Positions 25,201 through 32,401 of a DNA stretch of 64,000 nucleotides are shown in pieces; positions within the stretch are counted from its first letter, which is position 1; each line of letters begins with the position of its first letter. Origin of the DNA: Mycolicibacterium sp. CBMA 226 (GTDB lineage Bacteria; Actinomycetota; Actinomycetes; Mycobacteriales; Mycobacteriaceae). The stretch is from positions 310,001 through 374,000 of the forward strand of contig NZ_VTGY01000022.1 of assembly GCF_009729075.1 (NCBI RefSeq). The letters run 5' to 3'. The position numbers were made by a program, and so were the translations under genes. The notes below the pieces were generated by a model. That model was given only the letters and a program-made list of their open reading frames with translations. It searched no databases and was not told where the DNA came from.

Positions 25201-26694
25201 CTACTGCCGCCCGATTCGAGCGTAGGTTTCGGGCCGCACCCGCTTGAGGATTAAGGCGACGACGACACCGAGCACCACGGTGGAATACATGACGGCGACG
25301 ATTACGTATGTGGTGCTCTTCGGTGCCGTGAACAGCACGTCCAGGTTCATCGTGGCCAGGACCAGGACGGCGCCGACTCCGATGAAGGCCAGACCCGGTG
25401 CGATCAGGCGGTGCCACAGGTTGGTCTCGGGCGCCTTGAGTCGGGTGAGGAACACCGCGACCGCCGCGGTTGTGATGAGCAGCATGATCATGAAGGCGTA
25501 ACCGAAAGCGCCCAAAAGCTGGGCAAAGAAGAAGTTCTCGTCGACTCGAAGGGCGACGGCGAGCAGAACGCCACCACCGACCAGCAGACTCACTAGGACT
25601 GACGCGCGGTACGGCGAATCGTGACGCACGTGGGCGGCTCCGAAGAATTGCGGCAAAATTCTGTCGCGGCCGAGGTTGTAGACGTAACGGGCCGAGATGT
25701 TGTGCAGCGCCAGGCTGGCAGCCAGGATGCTCGTGTTCAGCAGGACGTTGATCAGGTCGTAGGACACCGTGCCGAGGTAGGTCCTCACAGTTGCGAGCAG
25801 GTTGCCGGCCGGATCAGCTGCGTAGAAGGCCTGGGCGCTGCGGCTACCGGCGGCTTGCACCATGACCCAGCAAGTCAGGCCGTACATGATGCCGACGATG
25901 GCAATGAAGAGGTAGGTGGAGATCGCGACGGTCCGCTCCGGGTTTCGGACTTCTTCGCGGAAGACCACGGTCGCCTCGAACCCGCCCAACCCCATGACCC
26001 CGATCAGCAGGGCGACCCCGAACGACCCGGAGAAGATGGTCGAGATGCTCAGCGACGAGGAGACGTCGAGGCCGGTCGCGCCTCCGTGGAAGACGATGAC
26101 TGCGTCGTAGGCGAGCACGAAGAGGATTTCGGCACCCAGCAGAAAGGTCAGCACCTTAGCCGACACATCGAGTCGGAAGTAGCCCAGCACCCCGATCACG
26201 AGGACCGACGCCAGTGCGTAGAGCCACCAGGGGATATGCGGACCTTTGAGAACTCCAGAGACGAGCCCGTTCAACGCGACGCCGCCGAAGATCATGCTCC
26301 CCAGCGTTTGCACGATATAGCCGCTCGTGGCGAGGAACGCAGTTCCAAGGCCCATCTCGCGTCCGAGTCCTGCTGTGACAAAGGAGTAGAACCCGCCGGA
26401 GTTCTTGATATAGCGCGACATCTTGATGAAACCGATCGCCATCAAGCTCATGATGGCGGCGCCCACGAGGTAGAAAATGGGGGCGCCGGCACCGTTGCCG
26501 AGGCCGATGGCAACCGGCATGACGCCTGCGATGGTTCCCAGCGGAGCGTTGAATGCCAGGACGGTGCAGACCAGGGCGAAAATTCCCAGATTGCCCTTCA
26601 GCCCGTGCTCGCGCTCTGGCGACTCGGACTGGGGGCCGGTCTCCGGCGCTTGGACACCGCTGAGCGCGGTCAGGCTAGAACCGTTGTAGCTCAC
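25201..26694 (-). CDS. APC-family amino acid/amine permease (copy 1)
   Basis: 497 residues with about 12 membrane helices. The APC signature is early: FNAPLGTIAGVMPVAIGLGNGAGAPIFYLVG and the GFYSFVTAGLGREMGLG loop. The GTG at 26694 with GGAG before it fits the start of homology in the sister proteins; a longer frame upstream is unlikely to be translated. It imports amino acids, amines or related organic cations with protons. The same subfamily appears three more times here (22927 remnant, 42206, 45329), all ending I(Y)A.IGRQ. The shared operator lies in the divergent gap with the FAD oxidase. Confidence 0.88.
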   Translation of the reverse strand: MSYNGSSLTALSGVQAPETGPQSESPEREHGLKGNLGIFALVCTVLAFNAPLGTIAGVMPVAIGLGNGAGAPIFYLVGAAIMSLMAIGFIKMSRYIKNSGGFYSFVTAGLGREMGLGTAFLATSGYIVQTLGSMIFGGVALNGLVSGVLKGPHIPWWLYALASVLVIGVLGYFRLDVSAKVLTFLLGAEILFVLAYDAVIVFHGGATGLDVSSSLSISTIFSGSFGVALLIGVMGLGGFEATVVFREEVRNPERTVAISTYLFIAIVGIMYGLTCWVMVQAAGSRSAQAFYAADPAGNLLATVRTYLGTVSYDLINVLLNTSILAASLALHNISARYVYNLGRDRILPQFFGAAHVRHDSPYRASVLVSLLVGGGVLLAVALRVDENFFFAQLLGAFGYAFMIMLLITTAAVAVFLTRLKAPETNLWHRLIAPGLAFIGVGAVLVLATMNLDVLFTAPKSTTYVIVAVMYSTVVLGVVVALILKRVRPETYARIGRQ

Positions 26695-26814
26695 TATTTC
26701 TCCGACCACTTTCGGTCGAGGGCTCAGGACGCCTGCGATCGCAAGGTCGTCGTCTACGCCGCTCGATGTGATTTGCTGCGGCGTGGCCTCCAATTGTGTG
26801 CCACGACACATTTC

Positions 26815-26829
26815 TTGTACACAGTACAT
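26815..26829. promoter_or_regulatory. Shared 15-bp operator in the permease/FAD-oxidase gap
   Basis: TTGTACACAGTACAT; its inverse ATGTACTGTGTACAA fits the CTGTACNNTGTMCAA consensus at all but the first base. It is 41 bp before the oxidase start and about 120 bp before the permease start. The -35/-10 pairing is less clear than at the other sites. Confidence 0.5.
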
Positions 26830-26870
26830 GGTATCTTGTCTGAAATACAACTGCTGGGAGAGGTGCAACG

Positions 26871-28241
26871 GTGGCGAACAGTGTGGATGCCAAGGTCAGG
26901 CGGCGCGGGGACGAGGGCTTCGATGCGGCCGTCGACGCTCTCGTGTGGAACGCGCGCAAGCCAGCGCGCCGACCATCGATCGTCGTCCATGCCGCGTCCG
27001 TGGACGACGTGGTCATGGCCGTGCGACTGGCCCACCGAGAATCGGTCCAGGTGAAGGCGATTTCCGGAGGACACAGTTGGACGGCGTCGAGCATCCTTCG
27101 TGACGCGATGCTCCTGGACCTCAGTCGACTGAACTCCATCACCGTGGACGCGGACCGGAGGGTTGCCGTCGTGGGGCCGGGCGTTCACAGTGGCGACCTC
27201 CTCGACGCGTTGAGCCCGCACGGCCTGTTCTTCCCGGCGGGTCACGTCCGATCTGTCGCCGTGGGCGGCTTTCTTCTTCAGGGCGGGTGGGGGTGGAACT
27301 ACGGCGGCCTGGGACCGGCCTGCTTCAGCGTCGAAGCCGTGGACGTCGTCACCCCGTCCGGCGAGGTGCTGCACTGCGACGCGACCCAGAACGAGGACTA
27401 CCTCTGGGCTGCTCGCGGTGCGGGTCCCGGCTTCTTCGGCGTCGTGGTCGCGTTCTACCTGCGCTGCTACGAGCATCCGCCGCTGATGTTGAACGCCCAG
27501 CAGGTGTATCCCGCGGAGAACGGCCAAGAGGTGCTCGAATGGGCGCTCAACCTGCACGAACAAGTGCCTCCCGAGATCGAGTGGATGGTCACCGTCAACC
27601 GGCCCGCAAGCGGGGCTCCCCCGCGGTACACCGTGGACGCCACGTCGTTCGTCGCCGACGAGACCGCCGCTCGCGAAGCGCTGAACGTTCTCGACCGCTG
27701 TCCGGGAGGGGCTTGTGCGCTCTCCCGCACGCAGCCGCGACCCATGACCTTCGCGGAGAGCGCTGTCGAGATCGATGAGGTCTACCGCTCGGATTATCGG
27801 TGGGCGGTCGACAACATGTGGAGCGACGAGCGCTCCCCAGCCTTCGCCGCCGCACTGAGTCGAGTTGTCTATGCGCTTCCAGAGTCGCCGTCCTCTCGCG
27901 TCGTCGTCCTCCCAGGTCGTTCCCGACGCTGGGACCCCCTGGGGATGCCGCACGTCACGAAGCCCGATGTTGCGCTCTCGATGATCGGGCGGGTGAACGT
28001 GAGCGTCCAAGCCGCGTGGCAGGACGCTGGTGAGGACACCACGTGGGCGTCGGCGCCGACCGAAGTCATCATGCGGTCTCTGGAACCCTTTGCGAAGGGG
28101 ATGAGCCTGATGGACGAGAACCTCCTCAACCGGCCCGCGCCCGTGTTCTCGCCCGAGAACAGTGCGCGACTCGAGGCGCTGCGGGCACGATTCGACCCGG
28201 ACGCGCGCTTCGGCAGCTTCCTCACGCCGGCTGACAGATGA
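26871..28241 (+). CDS. VAO/PCMH-type FAD-linked oxidase (6-hydroxynicotine-oxidase-like family)
   Basis: 456 residues. The FAD-binding PCMH domain spans about 30-210, with VKAISGGHSWTAS carrying the His used for 8-alpha covalent FAD attachment in relatives, then PAGHVRSVAVGGFLLQGGWGWNYGGLG, and a BBE-like C-terminal segment. No second (cysteinyl) FAD link is visible. The family oxidises amines, alcohols or sugars with O2; 6-hydroxy-D-nicotine oxidase has the same length and layout. GTG start with GGGAG upstream. Divergent from the APC permease with the shared operator between them, so uptake and oxidation are probably co-induced. Confidence 0.82.
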   Translation: MANSVDAKVRRRGDEGFDAAVDALVWNARKPARRPSIVVHAASVDDVVMAVRLAHRESVQVKAISGGHSWTASSILRDAMLLDLSRLNSITVDADRRVAVVGPGVHSGDLLDALSPHGLFFPAGHVRSVAVGGFLLQGGWGWNYGGLGPACFSVEAVDVVTPSGEVLHCDATQNEDYLWAARGAGPGFFGVVVAFYLRCYEHPPLMLNAQQVYPAENGQEVLEWALNLHEQVPPEIEWMVTVNRPASGAPPRYTVDATSFVADETAAREALNVLDRCPGGACALSRTQPRPMTFAESAVEIDEVYRSDYRWAVDNMWSDERSPAFAAALSRVVYALPESPSSRVVVLPGRSRRWDPLGMPHVTKPDVALSMIGRVNVSVQAAWQDAGEDTTWASAPTEVIMRSLEPFAKGMSLMDENLLNRPAPVFSPENSARLEALRARFDPDARFGSFLTPADR

Positions 28242-28672
28242 AGTCAACCGCCCCCGTCCAGGATCGTCTGCTGCCGGCGCGGCGGTCCATTCGGTGAGGC
28301 GCCAGCGATGGACCGGTGGCCACCTGGAGCTGTCGGTAGCGCCGTCGTCGGACTCTGGCTATTGGATTTCGACCAGGGGTTGGTCGGCCCGTTTTCGTCC
28401 CGTAGACGATCTCCTCGAACTCGGCGGGCAGTAGCCGGCGTGCCGGACTCCACCGGAAACTACTGTCGCTGACCTAGTAGCAGGGCATCAGCTCTGGCCG
28501 CGTTCCACGGTGCACGCAACCGGGCCGACGCCACTGCTCCCGCTGTCGAAATCCGTTACGAGACTTGCTATTAGCAACAGCACTGACGAAAACACTCGGC
28601 GCCGCGCGAGCCGGGGGGCGACGGCAGCCAGACCGCACCTTGCCAATCGCTGTTTGCGGCTAGAAATAACCC
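28242..28672. other. Intergenic with IS3 end remnant
   Basis: 28351-28437 matches the right end of the IS3 remnant at 23391 (GACTCTGGCTATTGGATTTCG and following). Otherwise no gene is seen. Confidence 0.55.
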
Positions 28673-28705
28673 TTGACATTCAAAGTTAAATGTTATTAGT
28701 CTGAT
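28673..28705 (+). promoter_or_regulatory. Promoter with inverted repeat before the flavin reductase
   Basis: -35 TTGACA at 28673-28678. The inverted repeat TGACATT-n8-AATGTTA (28674-28695, one mismatch) overlaps it, and TTAGTC/TATTAG lies at the -10 distance. The dyad differs from the shared CTGTAC operator, so this cluster head may answer to another regulator. Confidence 0.45.
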
Positions 28706-28803
28706 GTGGTGCCGGTAACAACGGGCATCCGGGTCGGGTCCGCGTGGGGCGCTTATGTCGTCAGTTGTTAGTCGCGACCTAGTGAAAATGATTGAGGCAG
28801 GCC

Positions 28804-29349
28804 ATGAATCAAGCCACCGATACGCACGATACTCGGCAATCCATGCCTACAGCGGGTGGTGTCGAACGCGCACACACACCGGAACATCTGCGCGCGGTCC
28901 TAGGACACTATCCGTCTGGCGTAACCGTCGTTACCGCGACCAACAACGGTGTACCGACCGGTTTCGCCTGCCAATCGTTTCACGCGTTGTCCCTAGATCC
29001 GCCCTTGGCCGTCCTCCTCGTGGGGAAGGGATCGACGTCGTGGCCGAACATCAAGGCCGCCGATTTTTTCGCGGTCAATGTCCTTTCTGAAACCCAGGGC
29101 GAGCTGTGCCGGGCTTTCGCAAAATCGGGTGCCGACAAGTTTGCCGGCGTGCAGTGGACTTCGAGTCGGCTGGGAGCTCCGATACTCCAAAACATCTCAG
29201 CCTGGTTCGAATGCCAGGTGGCGGCAGAGCATGACGGAGGCGACCACCTCATTGTCGTAGCGAGAATCCTCGACCTGGGGGAATCGGATGACATCGCACC
29301 CCTGATCTTCCACCGCGGCCTGTTCCGAACTATCAGCGCCACCGCGTAA
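28804..29349 (+). CDS. Flavin reductase (FMN reductase-like, split-barrel)
   Basis: 181 residues of the HpaC/flavin-reductase-like family: LRAVLGHYPSGVTVVTATNNGVPTGFACQSFHALSLDPPLAVLLV is the flavin-binding start, and HDGGDHLIVVARIL plus PLIFHRGLFRT the end signature. It reduces free FMN or FAD with NAD(P)H to supply a partner monooxygenase. I chose the ATG at 28804 with GAGGCAGG upstream rather than a TTG 12 bp earlier. First gene of the 29-41 kb cluster; the luciferase-like monooxygenase two genes on is the obvious client. Confidence 0.88.
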   Translation: MNQATDTHDTRQSMPTAGGVERAHTPEHLRAVLGHYPSGVTVVTATNNGVPTGFACQSFHALSLDPPLAVLLVGKGSTSWPNIKAADFFAVNVLSETQGELCRAFAKSGADKFAGVQWTSSRLGAPILQNISAWFECQVAAEHDGGDHLIVVARILDLGESDDIAPLIFHRGLFRTISATA

Positions 29350-29431
29350 CGCCGCACCCCAGTTATTTCGCCACGATCACGTCATTGCGCGCACCACGAC
29401 ATCGCAAAAACAACACATCAAAGGAGATAGA

Positions 29432-30238
29432 ATGGCTCTCACCGACCAGGTTGCATTCGTTACCGGCGGAAACACCGGACAGGGCAAGGCGATCGCGATC
29501 GCCCTCGCTCGCCAGGGCGCTGACGTCGTAGTCGCAGACCTTCAGGAAACGGTAGGCGTAGAGGATTTTGATACGCCCGGACTGACGACAGTGCAGGCCA
29601 TCGAAAAGGAGGGCCGCCGAGGTCTCTTCCTCAAGCTCGATGTCGGCGACGAAGACGCATTCAACGCTTCGGTCGAGACCACAGTCGCTGAACTCGGACG
29701 GTTGGACATCATGGTCAACAACGCCGGTGTTATCCGCGCCGGAGCCAAATTGCACAATTTCACTGCTGCCGACATGGACTTCAATTACCGCGTCAACACA
29801 CGGGGCGCCTGGAACGGCACGATGGCGGCGATCCGCCACTTCCTGGACAACGACAAGCCCGGGCAGGTACTCAACATCGTCTCCACCGCCGGGATCGTGG
29901 CCATGGTGAATGAAGGCCCCTACTCCATGACCAAAGCAGCAGCAGCGATGCTCGTGCGCAATGCTGCGATGGAATACGCCCCGAACGGCATTCGTGTCAA
30001 TGGAATCTGCCCGACTTTTGTCCGGACGTCGATGAGCAAGGCTGTCGCAGGTCTTCCCGAGTTCAAGGAGTTCATTCCCGCCTTCATTCCCATGGGACGG
30101 ATGGCCGAGGTGACAGACATCGCGAATGCCGCCGTCTTCCTGACGTCGCCGGAGTCCAGTTTCCTCACCGGCCTCCTGCTGCCCGTCGACGGCGGAGAGT
30201 CGATGTACAAGCCAGCACCCCCTGAGCTGGTCGTCTGA
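29432..30238 (+). CDS. Short-chain dehydrogenase/reductase
   Basis: 268 residues, classical SDR: cofactor loop TGGNTGQGKAIA, LDIMVNNAG, catalytic Ser in NIVSTAG, and Tyr/Lys in GPYSMTKAA. A good ribosome site (AAAGGAG) precedes the ATG. It interconverts a hydroxyl and a ketone with NAD(P). Placed between the flavin reductase and the flavin-dependent monooxygenase, it may oxidise an alcohol to the ketone that the monooxygenase then attacks, a common order in ring-cleaving pathways (inference). Confidence 0.88.
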   Translation: MALTDQVAFVTGGNTGQGKAIAIALARQGADVVVADLQETVGVEDFDTPGLTTVQAIEKEGRRGLFLKLDVGDEDAFNASVETTVAELGRLDIMVNNAGVIRAGAKLHNFTAADMDFNYRVNTRGAWNGTMAAIRHFLDNDKPGQVLNIVSTAGIVAMVNEGPYSMTKAAAAMLVRNAAMEYAPNGIRVNGICPTFVRTSMSKAVAGLPEFKEFIPAFIPMGRMAEVTDIANAAVFLTSPESSFLTGLLLPVDGGESMYKPAPPELVV

Positions 30239-30305
30239 GAACAGAAGAGCTGCGTTACAGCCCTTTTCGACCCCGTCTAAACCCACACACCCGAAGGATC
30301 AATTC

Positions 30306-31385
30306 ATGAAGTTCGGCATGTTTACCGTTCCGATCAGTGTCAAATACGCAGAAGGTCAGGAAACAGCGAAAGAAGTCATCGACTGGGATCTGCAACAGGC
30401 CGAGTGGGCCGATCAAGCAGGAATCGACGAAGTGTACTTCGCCGAGCACTACACGCTGGGCCATGAGCCGAGCCCGTCCCCGGACGTCATGATCGCGGCC
30501 GCGTCGCAGCGAACAAATCGTATCCGTCTCGGTGCGATGGCCCATCTGTTGCCCTACCATAACCCGGTGGCGTTGGCGTTCCGCACGATGTGGCTCGATC
30601 ACATGACTGACGGTCGCTACCTTGCCGGCTTTGCGCCCGGCGCCTATGCAAGTGATGCGCAACTGTTCGGCACCGGCTCCAACAACCCGCGAATGCTGAT
30701 CGAAGGCCTCGATATCGTCGACGCGATCTGGACTCGCAAGGGCCCGTTCACGATTGAGGGTGAGTTCTGGAAAGTCGACATGCCGGCCTACGACGCTGCC
30801 ATCGCCGGGCCGCACCTCGCCCCGAAGCAAGGACCGCGCCCAACTGTCCTGATGACGGGCATGTCGCAAGGCTCCAAGACACTTTCAGAAGCTGGCCGCC
30901 GCGGCTACTCGCCGGTGAGCCAGCAAGTCAGGCCGGACATCCTCCTGACACACTGGGAAACCTACGCCGACGCGGCCAAGTCTGCCGGCCATACGCCCGA
31001 TCGTTCCGAGTGGCGCATCGTTCACGACTTCTTTGTCGCCGACACAGATGACGAAGCGCGCAAGTTGGCGGTGTCCTCGGGTCTTGCGCGGGTGTGGGAG
31101 GGCTACCTCATCCCGTCATTCAAGAAGCTGGGCATCATGCCGCTCCTGGTCGGCCCTGGCGTCGCTGAGGAGGACGTTGACATCGAGTACTTGGTTGACA
31201 ATTTCTTCTTCGTCGGCTCCCCTGAGACGGTCGCATCGAAGGTTCGTGAGTTGTACGAATACACCGGAGGTTTCGGCTACCTCTGTTTCAGTGGCGGGCC
31301 CTACCAGGATGCCATCCCTGGTTACCAACGGCACCTCGAGCTGACGAACGGCCCGCTACGAGAGTTACTTTCAGACTTGGCCTAG
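30306..31385 (+). CDS. Luciferase-like flavin-dependent monooxygenase
   Basis: 359 residues of the LLM (bacterial luciferase) TIM-barrel family: MKFGMFTVP start, ADQAGIDEVYFAEHYTLG with the conserved His, RIRLGAMAHLLPYHNPVALAFR, LDHMTDGRYLAGFAPG and FVGSPETVASKVREL near the end. These use reduced FMN from a partner reductase to oxygenate ketones, aldehydes, alkanes or aromatic compounds. The flavin reductase at 28804 is the likely partner. With the SDR, a type II Baeyer-Villiger or hydroxylase role is possible. Confidence 0.85.
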   Translation: MKFGMFTVPISVKYAEGQETAKEVIDWDLQQAEWADQAGIDEVYFAEHYTLGHEPSPSPDVMIAAASQRTNRIRLGAMAHLLPYHNPVALAFRTMWLDHMTDGRYLAGFAPGAYASDAQLFGTGSNNPRMLIEGLDIVDAIWTRKGPFTIEGEFWKVDMPAYDAAIAGPHLAPKQGPRPTVLMTGMSQGSKTLSEAGRRGYSPVSQQVRPDILLTHWETYADAAKSAGHTPDRSEWRIVHDFFVADTDDEARKLAVSSGLARVWEGYLIPSFKKLGIMPLLVGPGVAEEDVDIEYLVDNFFFVGSPETVASKVRELYEYTGGFGYLCFSGGPYQDAIPGYQRHLELTNGPLRELLSDLA

Positions 31386-31663
31386 ACGGCCGCCGCCGGC
31401 TTCACGGCGGGACGATCAGCAGCAGGCCCGCTTTTCGTGCTCCGAGACGATGCTCTCGGCGGTCCCGGCGCGGCGCCGACCTCGCTGGCCCTGCGGCGTC
31501 TCTTTTCACGAGTCACCGACGGAGTTGCCACGACCTACAACGGTCTGGGTGTAGACGGTCGGCGCCGCCCTGCGCCAAGCGTCTGGATCGCAGACACTTC
31601 AGCGTCCCCGCAGCGTCGCGACCAAAGAGAGTTCAACGACAACAGGGGTTGAAGGGAGAGCAG
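31386..31663. other. Intergenic, weak hairpin at 31393-31410
   Basis: CCGCCG-n6-CGGCGG at 31393-31410 follows the monooxygenase stop and could be a weak terminator. Nothing else is seen before the gene at 31664. Confidence 0.35.
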
Positions 31664-32122
31664 ATGATTGACCTCAAAGCGAAAGGGATACCTCCCTCTC
31701 GCGATCCTAAATCCGATGAGCGTCAATTGATCTCTGGCGTCGTCGTCGATGGTGTGGCGCAGTTGCCGGAATGCGCGCCCACCTTAGTCCGCTTACGCGC
31801 ACGAGATCTGGGCGAACTGGCTAGGGCCGCGAATGCGGTCCGCTCTGATCAGCCGGGCATCACCATTGTTGCAGATATCGATGCTGTCATCGCACCCCGA
31901 GCCTGCGAAGCGATAGAGCGATGGACAACTAGACCCTGCACTCACTCTGCTGAGTCGTTATCGTACGTCGGCACGCCGGACGGGTTGGTGGGGTTGATAA
32001 AGGACCTCTGGGTCCTCGGCATTGTCGATGGAGCCTTGATCAGTACATCCTCGGTGTTTGAGCTCGAATTGGTTCGCCGCTCGGTTCTTCCGCAGCTGAG
32101 TCGGCAAACCATAACAACCTGA
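31664..32122 (+). CDS. Short luciferase-like C-terminal-half protein
   Basis: 152 residues from an ATG with GGGAG upstream. The second half (SYVGTPDGLVGLIKDLWVLGIVDGALI ... FELELVRRSVLPQLSR) matches the C-terminal end of LLM-family enzymes (VGTP..V...L......G.ADG....FV..V.P.L..R). The N-terminal flavin-binding half is missing. Either a remnant of a second monooxygenase or a small accessory protein. It is preceded by its own ribosome site and is free of stops, so I list it as a gene with caution. Confidence 0.5.
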   Translation: MIDLKAKGIPPSRDPKSDERQLISGVVVDGVAQLPECAPTLVRLRARDLGELARAANAVRSDQPGITIVADIDAVIAPRACEAIERWTTRPCTHSAESLSYVGTPDGLVGLIKDLWVLGIVDGALISTSSVFELELVRRSVLPQLSRQTITT

Positions 32123-32313
32123 TTGCTGGCGGATGCCGCCGAAGGCGCGGCACGAGCTGTGCAACGCCGTCGCCGATCGAGCCGACGGCGATTGACCGGG
32201 AGAGACGCGGCTCCGTCACATGGACGGACGGGGACCCGTGTCATCAAAGATCCATGAGAACGCGGCAACGGCCGTATGTCGACATTGCCGCTGGTTCGGC
32301 ATTGGCGAAAACC

Positions 32314-32342
32314 TTGAAATCTGTACGATGTACAATTAGTAT
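32314..32342 (+). promoter_or_regulatory. Promoter with shared 15-bp operator before the acyl-CoA synthetase
   Basis: -35 TTGAAA (32314-32319), 17-bp spacer, -10 TAGTAT (32337-32342). The spacer contains CTGTACGATGTACAA (32321-32335), the shared operator, one base after the -35 as in the porin and permease promoters. A repressor here would block RNA polymerase directly. Confidence 0.7.
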
Positions 32343-32401
32343 TGAATTGCAAACAAGCCTCGCTCTGTCGACCGCCGACATCGAACAAGATTGCCATCAG
32401 G

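Noticed and set aside
25621..27054. 477-codon plus-strand frame across the permease and oxidase start
   Set aside because: Antisense of the permease helices; composition (Asp, His, Gln, Arg rich) is typical of a mirror frame in high-GC DNA.
26754..28247. 497-codon minus-strand frame under the FAD oxidase
   Set aside because: Mirror frame of a gene with a recognised FAD-binding domain; no motif of its own.
29363..30286. 307-codon minus-strand frame opposite the SDR
   Set aside because: Antisense shadow; the SDR motifs TGxxxGxG and YxxxK are on the plus strand.
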